The translations under genes and the position numbers were made by a program. The notes under the pieces were generated by a model. The model saw only the letters and a program-made list of their open reading frames with translations, made no database searches and had not been told where the DNA came from. 64,000 bases of DNA, from the NCBI GenBank assembly GCA_013398295.1, contig VZSF01011152.1, positions 62,001-126,000 of the forward strand, given 5' to 3'. Shown here piece after piece: positions 23,972 through 36,408 of the stretch (position 1 is its first letter; each line of letters starts with the position of its first letter). The DNA is from Chionis minor (Eukaryota > Chordata > Aves > Charadriiformes > Chionididae).

Positions 23972-24665
23972 TGACAAGGTTTTTTTAACGTGGGTGGGAT
24001 GCAGAGGTGACTTATGTGAGAAGATGTCAGAAGCTGCCCCCATATCACATAAAGCCAGTTTCAGCCAGCTCCAAGACACCCATGCTGGAGCAGACTCCTG
24101 GCAAGACCTGCATACCCATGGAGAGAGGACCCCACGCCAGAGCAGATTTGGTGGCAGGACTTATGACCCCATGGGGGACCCACGCTGGACCAGTTCATGA
24201 AGAGCTGTATCCTGTGGGAAGGACCCATATTGGAGAAGTTCATGGAGGACTGTCTCCCATGAGTGGGACCCCACACTGGAGAAGGAAAGAGCATGAGGAG
24301 TAAGGAGCGGCAGAGACAACATGTGACTGACCACAGTCCCCCATTCCCTGTGCCATGAGCGGGAGGAGATAGAGAAATGGGGAGAGAAGTTGAGCCTTGG
24401 AAGAAGAGAGATGTGAGGGGAAGGTGTCTTAAAATTTGTTCTTATTTCTCGTTATCCTACTCTGTTCTTATTTGGCAAGAAATTAAATTATTTTCCCTAA
24501 GTCGAGTCTGTTTTGCCCATGATGGTAATTGCGAAGTGATCTCCCTGTCCTTATGCCAGCCCATGAGCTGCTTTGTTATACTTTCTCCCCCTGTCTTGTT
24601 GAGGAAGGGGAGTGATAGAGCAGCTTGGTGGGCACCTGGCAGACAGCCAAGGTCAACCCACCACA
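23972..24665 (+). mobile_element. Solo LTR of an avian ERVL-type retrovirus, internally deleted
   Basis: I recognise the family from 'cagtttcagccagctccaag' near the 5' end, a block of repeated 'gacccacgctgga' units, 'agagaagttgagcc', 'ccctaagtcgagtctgtttt', and the end 'gtcaacccaccaca' at 24665. A variant polyadenylation signal ATTAAA lies at 24482. The 5' edge near 23972 (TGACAAGG) is uncertain and no target-site duplication is evident. Compared with the family form I remember, sequence is missing after about 24074. There is no internal retroviral coding region, so this is a solo LTR. It is the same family as 52399-53062. Confidence 0.82.
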
Positions 24666-27600
24666 AGCAGTTAAAGTATCTTACCAGAACAGCAGCATAA
24701 GGAGGTTTGGCATACTCATCCTGAGAAACAACCTGACCTGTACCCACAAGACGTATTCCTGAAGTACGAAAATCACAACATTTCATTCAAATTGGAATTT
24801 CCTGCTTTTGAAGAAATCTGAAGAAGTAGGTGGTAAAACGGTTTGGTCAGTAATCAAGTATGTTAGCACACATTAAAAAAATTACAGAACCGACATATTG
24901 CTGGTTCCCAGCAGGCTGTGTCTTCTCCTTGGAGGGACAGTGTTTTGGAAAGAATCTGTTCCTATTTTCTCTAAACCAAGGACAGGCTTTTGAACAGGAA
25001 GTAGGCTGGAAGCCTCCCATGGTGTACCGTATCCTAATCCCAGTGATCATTAGGAGTTAAATGTATTTCTATCCTCTTCAATACGCTGCTTATTTTATGT
25101 TAAAACATTAGCTAATTAATGACTACCTTTGAACACCAGATTTAGACCTATTAAGTTCATTTTGCCTTTAGAGGTAAAAGCTCTGAGCCATCTACCACTA
25201 GCAGGAGGGGGCTGTTCATTGCATACACATTACCAAAGAGAAAACAAACAATTTTCTGAAGCAAAAAGTCATTTTAAGGAATGATTTTGCATTTCCTCTT
25301 TTATCTATTAGGGAAAAAGGTGGAAGGCAGGTGGAAAAAAACTGCAAGGAGACAAAATAACTCTCTATGGAAATGCTAATTCCTAATTGATATTTTTTCA
25401 GCTAAAAGGCTGCTGTATATACTCTAATACTATAAATGAAAGGTATAAAATCTTGATTATTTTCATGCCTAACTTCTAAATCCCATTAGCGGGGAAAAAT
25501 ATTTTTGACTATTTTTTCTAATTTTAAACTCTTAATGCTTAATTTTCATGCTTAATTTTCAAACTATATGGTAAAAGTCGATCATGGTAAATGTAAGGAC
25601 CCCCACTGATTCTGAGGAAGTGAGTCAGACCACTGGTTGTGTATTAAAAATCCCCTAATAACTTACAATCAAGGAACAATTAACGTTCAGAAATAATCAC
25701 GAACCAGATTCTGACTACCTAGATGCAAGACAAAGCCCTGAAACTGAGAAGTATTCTGTGCCTCAAAACAAGGCATGAGCTTTGGGTGCTAGCTTTCTAA
25801 AATTCTGGAAAAAAGGCAAGATCATAGCCTCATTTCCTTGCATGGATTAATCCTTCACCAATTATACCAGTAGAAGTTGTTCCAGTGGCTCTGACAGAGT
25901 CACTTGCAGAGATTGTATCAGCAAACAAAATGGCGAAACACACTTCACTGCAATGGCTGTTACTTCTGTGTTCCCTAAAGAGACACCCTGCCTGAGCTGA
26001 AGTATGACCCAAATATGCAGTCATGTTTCACTAAATGCCATAATTAGCGCCACTATCATCGTCCAGATAGTAAGCAATTCCATTCAATCTAGCATTTTGT
26101 TCATGCAATCTAGTCTAAAGCACGCCTTTGCAAATGCCGTGTTTCATGCTGTCCCACCACACTGCCCGGCCAGCATTCAGAACGAAGCACAGTAATTAAA
26201 ATAACAGGTGAAATTCCCAATTACTCTTAATGCCTCCTGTGGATTTCTTTGGGGCACAGTATGGTTCCCTGCTGCAATTAATTGGCTGGTTGCAAGGAGA
26301 TAGATACCTGAAGTGGCACAGTGCTTTCCACCTGATTGTTAGCACACTGGATCATTAGCGTGACTTAAAAGCATTTAGATGTACAAGTAACAAGATACTG
26401 CTATCAAAATACTCAGCATACTCACTGGCTAACGTCTAAGAAGATATGAGCTTTCATATTTAGCAAATGGGAAAAACATCTGATCATACAATCCTACTAT
26501 ATATAATGTTCCCTGATTGTAACAGTTCAGCCCCTCACTGATGTTTGGAAGTATTCGCTGGGATAATTCAAAGAAAGCAATAGCTTTTTCTGTGATGAGA
26601 GCTCACAATAATCACCTGAGTCTCTTACTAATTATCATTAAATTTTATCCTGCTTGACAAATGGATTAGTTCTATACATTGGAATCACTCTATACTATTA
26701 ACTAGAGAATGAATTAATTCTTCTCAGAGCATTAAAAATAACCAATTTTATGAATTTTTGCCCTTTTATTCCTTACAGTCCCTCTTTACCTCATTCCAGA
26801 AATGTTTCCTTCTGAAACTTGCATTAAACCCCTAAAGTTTGGAGTCATCTATGAGTTCCAAGCTAGTAAAGACAAAACAATTGGGCCTGATATTTTTCTT
26901 CACTGCAGACAAATAGAAGTTTCTTTCATTCATTTATTTTCTTTCATAACTCGCATACTAATAAAGTACCTGTTCTTGTGTGTCATTCCCTGAGTGATTT
27001 TATCTGGCCTCTTTATTCATATTCCCTCCCATGCTTTTAGATTAAGCGACCATAATAAACTTAAAACACCTGGTGCTGGGAAGCTAAACACATTCTGATA
27101 GCTATCTTAAATGGAATGCAAATGTGGCAATTAATTAGAACAAAATAACTATTATGTGGTTAGCACTAAGACGTGCTAATGGTGCTAAATTTACCTTCTT
27201 TGCTTGCATCAATTAGCTCTTTAAGTGTCTGTGAAAACTTAAATATGAAGACTTCGTAATGAAAAAAACCTGAGGAAAAAAACTTGTTCGACGCTTTAAC
27301 TCTGTCAAAATGTACAGTTTGATGTTGGTTATATTGAAAGCGCAATTTTTACTCAAAGGACCATGATTCAGTTTCAAAATCAAGCAATCAAGAGGAAGAG
27401 TTTAAAAAATAATCAAGTTGCGCATGCAAAATTACTTCTTATGTGTCTTACAATAAGTCTTCAACCAGTCTCAGGGAGCTCTGCTTTGGGAATGGAAACA
27501 AGGTGTATGGTTGGAGGCTGCTGCTTGTAGGACTTGAAAATTGTGTAGTAGATGAGACCAAGGACTGCAAGATAAAATGTCTCTTTCCCTGCCCAGACAG

Positions 27601-28949
27601 GTCTTTTGCCCTAGACATCCAGTCTCAGATCTAAGCTAGCTTCTTCCCTCCCCTGCTCCATCTCCGTGTACTCTGCTTGGCAGGCTCTTATCCCACTTTC
27701 CTCCTTCACATTTGTTTTTTGTCCCAGTCCACAGCTCACATCTTTCTTTACCTTTGTTTTCTTTCTTGCTTTTCCTCCTTGGTCCCAGCTAAGACTTCAG
27801 GAGAAGCAGACTCCCTGCTTTCATTCTTAATGCCTAGCTAAATTAATGGAATTGCCTTGAGGGATTTAGGAAATAAAGCAGGTGGACACCTGTTGAATTC
27901 TTGACACTGAAAGGTTGCGTCTGATGATGGACTGAGTAAAATTTTTTATAAAATCCTGAAACAATTAACCAGGCACTAGCTGTGCATGCTGGAATCCCTC
28001 CGTTCTGGGGTGCTCTGGGGTGCACAAGCACAGGGAGGTGCTTGCTCTCACAACACAGGCTGTTGCATACACTACCTCCTTCATGGCTCCTTAGCCAATA
28101 GGTGTATCTTGCCTCTTCCGACAGCTTCTGCCTGCAAGGGAACTTCATTCATGTGCTTACCTTCATGGCTTGAAGCTTAAAAAACAGTAACTCAGAAATG
28201 TTGTTGTTGGGATAAATATAGCTATTGCTTTTCAGCCAGAAACAGTCCTAAGAAGAAAAAGTCCCAGAGATTTGCAGAGAGGGAGGCTACAGACCTCCTC
28301 AGGGTCAGGGCAGAGTCTCACAGCAATGTCCTTGCACCACTGTACAAGAGAAAGACATTTTGGAGGGTAAGTGTCAATACCACAAGACACTTTTCTGGTT
28401 TGGGTCCATTCAGTTTACGGACAACCCTCTATCTTTTTTCTAAACCCTCTCTAAGAAAACTCTCACTGAGTAAAGTCAGCATACAAAGTTATATAGGTTA
28501 AATTAGCAGTACTGAGCCACTGAGTTATTAAACATTAAATACTTCTAAGCTTTTCTATAGCTTATATTTGATCTTGAACTAGAGATATATACAGAGAAGG
28601 TGTTTGAAGTCCTACAATAAATGTACGTGAAACCAGACAGAGGTGTGAATTTCAACATTTTGCTACCAGAACTGAAAACTCCTGCAAACTGTGGGATATT
28701 CATCCCAAAGACCACACCCGGTGCTCTTATAGGTTTACCTGGAAAACTAAACTCATTACAAGCTTAAATCCTTCTTCTCCTTTCCCCTGCAATCCTGTCA
28801 CCCAAAATCTTTAAACAAAAGCTAGGAGAAAAAGACTATTTCTGTTTGCACATTATTGTTTAGCTAAATCCCTTTGTCTGTAGCACCGATCATGCTGCTT
28901 TAATTCAGCAGTCTTTTCCAGAGGATTAAGTGTGACATTGTCAGCTAAG
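24666..28949. other. Long unique AT-rich stretch
   Basis: No gene or young repeat is recognised. A 14-bp tandem ('tgcttaattttca') lies at about 25533-25560. Two sections, about 26170-26420 and 27030-27240, are rich in homeodomain core sites (TAATTA, CAATTAATTAG) and lack repeats; they are candidate non-coding regulatory elements. Short open frames have no resemblance to known proteins. Confidence 0.4.
27030..27240. promoter_or_regulatory. Candidate enhancer-like cluster of homeodomain/POU sites
   Basis: A perfect octamer ATGCAAAT (27116-27123) lies a few bases from 'caattaattag' (27128-27138). An E-box CACCTG lies at about 27068 and another 'caattagc' lies downstream near 27212. These are short motifs; only cross-species conservation could show function. 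Confidence 0.2.
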
Positions 28950-29060
28950 GTGGACTTTTGAATTCTAATCCTACCTTTGCCACTGACTTTTTGTACAGCC
29001 CTTGTAGCTTACCTGTGACTGGACCTTTATGCTCTGCTTATCTAATTGGAGCATCCTGAA
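28950..29060 (+). mobile_element. Possible ancient MIR-like SINE fragment
   Basis: 'gaattctaatcctacctttg' followed by 'ccactgactttttgtacagc' and 'cttacctgtgactggacc' resembles the MIR core (GAGTTCAAATCCCAGCTCTG, CCACTTACTAGCTGTGTGACC). The match is diverged, as expected for an amniote-age element. Chance similarity cannot be excluded. Confidence 0.4.
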
Positions 29061-30211
29061 CACGAGGCATGAATGAGTGGCAGGTGCAAATGAGGACAGG
29101 CTGGCTTCCATAAGCCCCTTTCTTCCCATTTAAATCTAGCCACAATGTGACAAAAGAACAGGTCTCAGCTTGTTACCTTGATTTGAGATAACGACTTGGC
29201 AGCCAGGCTAGAATGATTTTATCACCCAAAGATGCCCTCTGGAGAGCAGAAGATGCAATCCTGCTGGAAGGACAGACTTCTACTCCATCTAACAGGAGAT
29301 GAGCAGGTTGAGGGTTGGAAGGTTAAGAATATAAGAACATGCAAATTCAAAGGCAAGATTTGACTGCAAAAAGAAGTGCTGCAGTGCTGCACTGGAATGC
29401 CCATCACCAGCCACTAACGTGAGTGCTAGGTGGGTTTCAGACTTGAGGCTTTCTAACAGCTTCCTGTGAAACGTAATCACTACAGTGACAACAGCACCAA
29501 AACACCAAAGCTCATCTGCTCCTGCTGACTTTATTGGGAGTTTTGAAACCTGTGCACACAGAGCTAGGACTGTGCTTTTTGAAATGCTTCAGCTACTTGA
29601 ACCAAATCCCCTATCTCCTGAAGAGTACATTCATTCTCTTTCACACCAGGGATTGCACTGCGAGATCCCACATCTGTGTTGGATGAGATGAACTACACCC
29701 TAAAGAAACCAACACTTTCTCCCTTCATTAACCATAAAGACAGCAATGAATGACTAGTTCAGCTATAGGTGTCTCAATTCAGTGTACTCAAAGTCATATT
29801 CAGGAGGGATAATCACAAAAAAGCACTAAATATTTGCAGGCCCTTTGTGAGCTGTGCTCCCTTCATCTTCATTTTGTCCCTTTTCTTTGGGTGGGTCTTT
29901 GAGATGGAGTTACTTACTATTGAACACCTTGAAATATCTTCAGCAGATGGAAATGGAATTGTTGAAAACTAGTTTAATTACAATGACAGGAACAGTGGGT
30001 TTGTCTGTCTAGTCTGATTTATTAGTGGTTCCCTGCCAAGTAATTTGGATGAGATTCCAACCACATGATCACCTTCATGTCTTTGATCTCTTACAGACAT
30101 TTAAGAAGAAATGGCCATTTTTCATGGACTTTGCAATATGATAAAAACCAAGTGAATTCACTTTCTTTCTTTTTACCCACTTGGTCCTTTAACCCACCAC
30201 TTAAAAGATTG
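29061..30211. other. Unique DNA
   Basis: No gene recognised. Confidence 0.4.
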
Positions 30212-30660
30212 CAGAATCACAGAATGGTTTAGATTGGAAGGAACAGTAAAGACCATCTAGTTCCAAACCCGCTGCCATGGGCAAGGACACCTCCCACTAC
30301 ACCAGATTGCTCAAAGCCTCATCCAACTTGGCCTTGAACAATTCCAGGGATGGGGCATCCACAGCTTCTCTAGGCAACCTGTGCCAGTGTCTCACTACCC
30401 TCAGAGTGAAAAATTTCTTCCTGAGAGCTAATCTAAATCTCCCCTCTTCCAGTTTGAAGCCATTACCCCTTGTCCTATCACTACAAGTCCTTGTAAAAAG
30501 TCCCTCTCCGGCTCTCTTATGGGTCTTCTTTTTTACCCTTTTTAAAAATGGGGGTTATATTTCCCCTTTTCCAGTCAATGGGAATTTCACCAGACTGCCA
30601 CAACTTCTCAAATACGATGGGTAGTGGCTTGGCAATTACATCTGCCAGTTATCTCAGGGC
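30212..30660 (-). mobile_element. CR1 LINE, minus strand, with internal deletion
   Basis: The 3' part (30212-30530) is a standard CR1 tail: 'agaatcacagaatggttta', 'ggaacagtaaagaccatcta', 'ttggccttgaacaattcca', 'agtgaaaaatttcttcctga' and 'ccattaccccttgtcctatc'. At about 30530 it jumps to a reverse-transcriptase section of ORF2 ('tttaaaaatgggggttat', 'ggcaattacatctgccag', read on the minus strand). The part between is missing, including the catalytic half of the enzyme. 5'-truncated near 30660. Confidence 0.85.
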
Positions 30661-30717
30661 CAAGATGGAGCCCACAGTTAACCTGTGACATCTGAAGAAC
30701 ATCGAGAAAGGCAGCTT

Positions 30718-30811
30718 TAAGTCAACTCATCACTGAAAAAAATTAATTTCTTCTTCTCTGGAATTATATCTAACGTTAAGGGTTCTTATATAGAAAATTC
30801 ATAAAAGGCCT
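30718..30811 (+). repeat. Repeat module A (arm of inverted pair)
   Basis: About 94 bp, matching the reverse complement of 31016-31109 with roughly six mismatches counted by eye. It begins 'taagtcaactcatcactg' (the flanking t included) and ends 'aaaaggcct'. Confidence 0.88.
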
Positions 30812-30920
30812 GTAAGTGGTTATTAAAAGGGTGGGCAGGATGTGCCTTCAAACACCCCTAATTTAATGCTTAGATGTTGCACGAGGGGAATGGACTGCAA
30901 AAAATGGACAGGTTGTTACT

Positions 30921-31015
30921 ATGCAAACCTGTAGTACAGTATTGCCGTTGTCACTAAGAAGCCACAGACTTTGTACTAAGATTTTAAGCTGGACAAGCTG
31001 GAACTAGACAAAACT
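30921..31015 (+). repeat. Repeat module C, first copy
   Basis: About 95 bp beginning 'atgcaaacctgtagtacag' and ending 'ggaactagacaaaacta'. It recurs in direct orientation at 31109-31203 with about four mismatches. Confidence 0.9.
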
Positions 31016-31109
31016 AGGCCTTTTACTAATTTTCTATATAAAAACTCTTAACATTAGATATAATTCCAGAGAAGAAGAAATTAATTTTTTTCAGTGATAA
31101 GTTGACTTA
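31016..31109 (-). repeat. Repeat module A', inverted copy of A
   Basis: It joins directly to the end of module C at 31015/31016 and to the second copy of C at 31109. With A it can form a stem of about 94 bp around a loop of about 200 bp. Confidence 0.88.
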
Positions 31110-31203
31110 TGCAAACCTGTAGTACAGTGTTGCCATTGTCACTAAGAAGCCACAGACTTTGTACTAAGATTTTAAGCTGGACAAGCTGGAACTAAACAAA
31201 ACT
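31109..31203 (+). repeat. Repeat module C', second copy
   Basis: A direct copy of 30921-31015, about four mismatches. After 31203 the two copies diverge. Confidence 0.9.
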
Positions 31204-34200
31204 GTAGCTTTAGGGGTAACAAAGAGAACAAGAACAAGTGTTTTTAACGTATGTAAAATGCACCATATATAGTAAATTCAGATGTATATGTGGAGTTGCA
31301 GAACAGTGACGACAGTACGGTGTCAAAGTGTGTTGGCAAACACATAGACATTGCCCTAAGCGGGTCCTGAAATGAGGGAGAGGAAACCACCCCCATGAAC
31401 ATCCTACTCCTCCCAGCAAATTGCTCTAGAAGCTGACAACCAGCCATAACACCCCTCCTCCACCGCCACCACCACCAAAATGAAACCACTGACCTTAGGA
31501 CCCTGAGGAGCAGGTGAGGCAGAAAAGGTCTAGAAACTAAGCAGGGTGAGAATAATAATTTTGACTGTATTCCTATCATTATTATATTATTATTTAGGTA
31601 TTTCTACATAGAAATATCCTTTTTTTTCTGTAATAATTTTATTTGGACTATTAATTATGCTTGGATTAGACTGTTAAGATTTCGTTTATACTAGCAGTAA
31701 ATTCTTGGTTTATATATGTTCCTTCTGAAATTCCCAGTTTCCTACACAACCCCTACCCCTTCCTCAACTTTTACTGTTCCAACTGCACCCTACAGAGTGA
31801 TGGCCACACTGAATATGAACTGATGTCAAATACACTGTTATTTCCAGTGATTTGTTCTGGGATGGTAGATAAACTTTGCAAATGCATCAGAGCAAAGGGA
31901 AGATTACTACTTTCTTTATTAATGCTGGAACCCTACTCAGTTTTACTATCTGAGCATTATTAGCATTTCAAAACTATCTCATTCCAACAGAATGTAAAAT
32001 GCAATAATAGCTACCTGTGAAATTTCTATAGCTATGTCCTGACAGCAGTACAGCAGCAGCGTTTTTCTTCTACTCTTATTTATTCCTCGTTATTATACAT
32101 ATACCTTTGTTCCAATGCTCTTTTCCTGATTATTTCAACTATAAAACTAGCCGCATTTCAGGAAACAAGAGTTTTAATGTTATTTATATCTGGAGCAGGA
32201 CAGTGATCAAAATAAAAATTGTATTTTCAATGCAGACTCTTAAAAATTACAGTTGTCTCAATGCTTATGGCAGCATGGGGAGTAAATACCACATGTGCGG
32301 AAACCTAGAATTAATCCTCTAATAGTTTTTCTTTATGTAAAGCATATTTCTACAGCGTATCATACAAGTTAATTCTAGCCCAGTTTACACATATATAACA
32401 CTAGTTTTCTCGATGTATGTGTACAGAAAGGAAAGCTGAAGGATGTAGGAAATCTAACAATACAAAATAACTTATACAGTGATTTGCAACAGGTTATTCA
32501 TTTAATCAGAAAAATTAAGAGACACGATGTTTGAAATATGTGCAGGCTAATTTTCTAAAACATCCACCTCAAAATAAGGAAAGAATTTAAGCTGTGCAGG
32601 CTAAAGCTGTACACTCCTTTGAGCACAGATAATTCTTTTCTTCTTTTCTTCTTCAGCAATTATATAGAGGTCCTATCCCATTAAAGCCTTCTTATAACCA
32701 CAGTCACCACAGGACTAGCAAGTATTATATACTTCTTTCTCCTTTACTACAGACTTATCCTGAGCTGTTGGTTTATTCTGGAGTGAAGAAGGCTGCAGCC
32801 TTGCACATGATGCCATTATTCTAAAGCATACGATTGTGTTGAAGCTTCATGGCTCCGTAGTGTCCCAGTTCCAGCTGAGGCTACAGCCACCTGGACCCAT
32901 TGCAGACAAACACCATAGACAGGCCAAGCCATTTATTTCCAAGTTTCCAATAGCTTAATGCTTGCAATCGTTTCTTCCTTCAGTAACATTTCAAAGGTTT
33001 GTCCTCAGCCTGGGATTAGATTTTCTGAAAAAAACCCAAATGTTTTGGCTGACTTTTCCTTCTTAAAAACTTCTTTATTCTCAAAGTGTAGGGATCGGGC
33101 ATTTAAAGCATCCCCTAGGGTGCATGTTGTATTTTCAGGAACAGGGCAAAAAATCATTATTTGTCAAAGTCATATGTTTTTACAAATATACTGTATTTCT
33201 GGCTGTCTTAAGTTGGTTGTTAAGTTTCCTATGGCTCGCTTGCACTTGGTGGTTCTGAGCACCCCAAGTATTGCTCAAGAAAGTTGGGGGTCAAGGTTAG
33301 CACAGAATCTTTGTCTAACCCCAATTCAACCTCATAGTGCATTATCCAGGGCCTTGGAGAAGAAAAACAACACGCTGGTCCTATTGTCATGCAATTACTC
33401 GCTTTAGCAACCTGAACTCTGCTTCCCCATACCTACACTTCAAAAAAAAGCATCCCCCTACATCCTGGGAACCACCTGAGCCCACCATGGCAATCCACCT
33501 AGCCCCACCACTGCGCCTCCTGGGTTTTGTTACCACAGGTCTCCCAAAGGTGAATTATTCTGACAACAGCAGGCTTTTCCTGAGCACCTACACTGAAAGC
33601 AAGTGGGGATGTGGCCACAGGGCAGGCAAGGGGCTGAACACATCTGGTGGTCAGGAGCAACTGGCTGGGGAATCCAACACACCCCAGAAACATCAGGACT
33701 GTGGAGCACATCCAGAGATCACCTGAAGTGTCCAGGGCACAAAGCTTTCTCTGCCACAAGAAAACATAGTTTGTCACACCACTGCTTTACAACAAGGTTC
33801 CCAGCCTTAATCTGATTTTACCTCTTTATTTTAAGAATAAGCATATTCTTACTTAGGAGCTGCTTCTGACAGTGTGATGAAGGCCATAATAGAAAAGTCT
33901 GTATGAAATCACCTTCTCCAAACAAGAAGTGAAATAATTCCTTTAAACTGTTAAGTCAGGAACTGAATAGGTGTTTGTCATCTAATTTCTGCTCTCCCAC
34001 GCATACTGCCACTGAAGTCAGTGAAAGTTTAGGCATCTAAAAGCTATTTTGGATTCACTTTAGTCTTCTAACCTGTCAGTGAGGATGAAATGGGAATTCT
34101 GTACTTCTCCAATAAGAAGCAATCTCATTGTAATCCACTTATTTCTGCAATTTCATTTAACTCATTAGGAGTGAGTTATTTCACTTAATTTTTATCTCTT

Positions 34201-36091
34201 AGCAAGAAAATACCATTAGGCAGCTAAAGGCAAAAGTCAGTAAACAAGCAGTCAAAATAAAGTCTTGTTATATCAAATCACTTATTGTGTGCTGAGTTTT
34301 AACAGTTACTAATATTGAGACTTTCCACTCAAGGGCCTTCACCCTAACTTGTATTCTCATCTGCTCAAACTTCTCCTAGCAAAATCCTTTGCAAAGTTGA
34401 CACTCCAGAACTTTATAATCTGCTCTTTGTGGCTGACTCTCAGCTTAAGGTTGTTAAAATAACAGTCACTCCTACACTGCTGTACAGTTGTTGACCCACA
34501 TTGATTTGTGGTGCTGTGCCCCCTTGATCATAGATCGGGAGAAGAGCAGTGTCCTAAAATTAAAAACAGAAGGGAGGAAACAAATGAACGATGAAACAGA
34601 AGTGAAGACTGTTGCTTCTCCCTAGCAGCAGTTACACTGATGATGACAATCACACAACTTCAGCTCCACACAACGTTCTCCCCTCTGGGTGACGTGTCTG
34701 GGTGCAGCGGTCTGTGAAGCTGCAGGACACCTCTGCAGCCAGACTCAGACCCTCCGAGGATATTTCCCATGTCCCTCACACACCCATCTCCCTCTTTTCC
34801 CCAAGGTCTTGCCTTACACCTTTACCTTCGTTTCTTGCCGCAGCTTTGCATCAGAGCCATCCTCTCATCTCACCCTGCAGGAGGATGACAAAGCCTTGCA
34901 ACTGTCTCAACTTCAGGCTATTATTTCTCCAGCTTGCTTCTACCACTCAATCCCTACTCCATTTTTGCCTGTATAGATTTATATTCTGCTTTCAAGAGAT
35001 ATGACAGCCAAATTAATGGCTTCAAAATCGTGCTGTAAATCATCCTGAGAAGAGACTTAATAGTTTTATTACAGCCTATTACCAAAGGCTTTCTATCTGG
35101 ATAAGGTCAGAAAAATGGAGCATTCAATAATTTGTACTCTGTTCAGGGAAAGAAACATCACTAATTAGCATGTTAAGCTCTCCATTAGCAGTTAGTTATT
35201 CAGGTCAGATTTCTATAGTTGGGAACTTGAGGATGAAGCATCCTATTATCATGTTTGCCCTCCTGGCTAAATTCTAGTTACTTAAGGGGAAATTCGTGTC
35301 CTCTAGCTTCAACTACAAAAGGCTGGAGTTGAGTCATCTTGCCTAAACTAGTTATCCATAAAATCTCATTGGGATACAAAAGAGGCCCTGTGAAAAAGAG
35401 AGTGATCCTATCTATGTTTCTTGCCTGTTCTAGGATGGCTTGAGCTATTCTCTGAAGGAGCACAATATTCTTCCAATAATCTGAGCAGAAGCCCAGCTTA
35501 ATCTGGATACCTAGCACTTGGAGGTCTAAAACTAGGTGATGTTAATTTCCCCTCAGTGTACTTGGGCATCCTGATAAACATCACAAACAATGGCATCAGG
35601 ACTCCTAAATTCTCCATCTCTCAACAGCGTATTATGTATATGGCTGTAGTGCCACCAGACAGCCCAGTGGACTTTGCTAGAGACCAGCTGCCACGCTATG
35701 TTCCTCCCCGTATAAGTATTCCTCTTTGCAATGGTCCCTGAGTAATGCCACTGTCCCCATATCCTCCACAGCCCCAGCACAAGTCCATGCTCAGCCGTGG
35801 CAGATCCCTGCGTGACAGGGACAGGTCAATAAATCAGCTGGTCACACACGGGAAAGGGTGCACCCATCTTCCTCCCTGGGCTCTGCGGGGCTAAGGGGAG
35901 ACACCATAAAATTATTCTTCCCTTTGCTTCCTCACCTCCCCCTGTTCCTCCACGCTGCCTCACCATCAGCAAAAAGGACTCTGAGCGCAGACAGGACAGA
36001 AACATGCTACTGCTTTTACACAGCCCCTTTTCAACAAACCCTGTATTTTTAAGACAGTGACCAGACTGCAGAACCACTGTCATGACTGTGA
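31204..36091. other. Long unique stretch
   Basis: No gene is recognised. It contains a CCACCN run at 31460-31478 and ATT-rich tracts near 31555-31600. The longest frames (149 aa at 32958-33407; 129 aa at 33337-33726; 95-100 aa at 34689-35004) have no recognisable domain or supporting splice pattern. The sections 33230-33730 and 34640-34930 are GC-richer than their surroundings. Confidence 0.4.
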
Positions 36092-36408
36092 TCACAGAAT
36101 CACAGAACAGTTAGAGTTGGAAGGGACCTTAAAGATCATCTAGTTCCAACCCCCCTGCCATGGGCAGGGACACCTCCCACTAGAGCATTTTGCTCAAAGC
36201 CCCATCCAGCCTGGCCTTGAACACTTCCAGGGATGGGGCATCCACAACTTCCCTGGGCAACCTGTTCCAGTGCCTCACCACTCTCATGGTGAAAAATTTC
36301 TTCCTGAGATCTATCCTAAATCTCCCCTCTTTCAGGTCAAAACTGTTACCCCTTATCCTACCACTACACTCCCCGCTAAAGAGTCCTTCTCCTTCTTTCC
36401 TATGCATA
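36092..36408 (-). mobile_element. CR1 LINE, 3' fragment (about 320 bp)
   Basis: A minus-strand CR1 tail: 'atcacagaatcacagaacag', 'agttggaagggaccttaaag', 'gggcagggacacctcccact', 'ttgaacacttccagggatgg', 'tggtgaaaaatttcttcctg'. It is the same subfamily type as 30212-30530 but less diverged. An 84-codon minus-strand frame (36180-36434) is the end of ORF2 read through. Confidence 0.93.

Noticed and set aside
23862..24303. Frames of 98-112 aa across the LTR at 24 kb (and 107-114 aa at 52390-52816)
   Set aside because: They follow the internal LTR repeat units, which are open by composition. LTRs do not normally encode proteins there.
32958..33407. 149-aa plus-strand frame
   Set aside because: No recognisable domain, no exon signals that fit, and it overlaps another frame of similar length from 33337. 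Probably chance.
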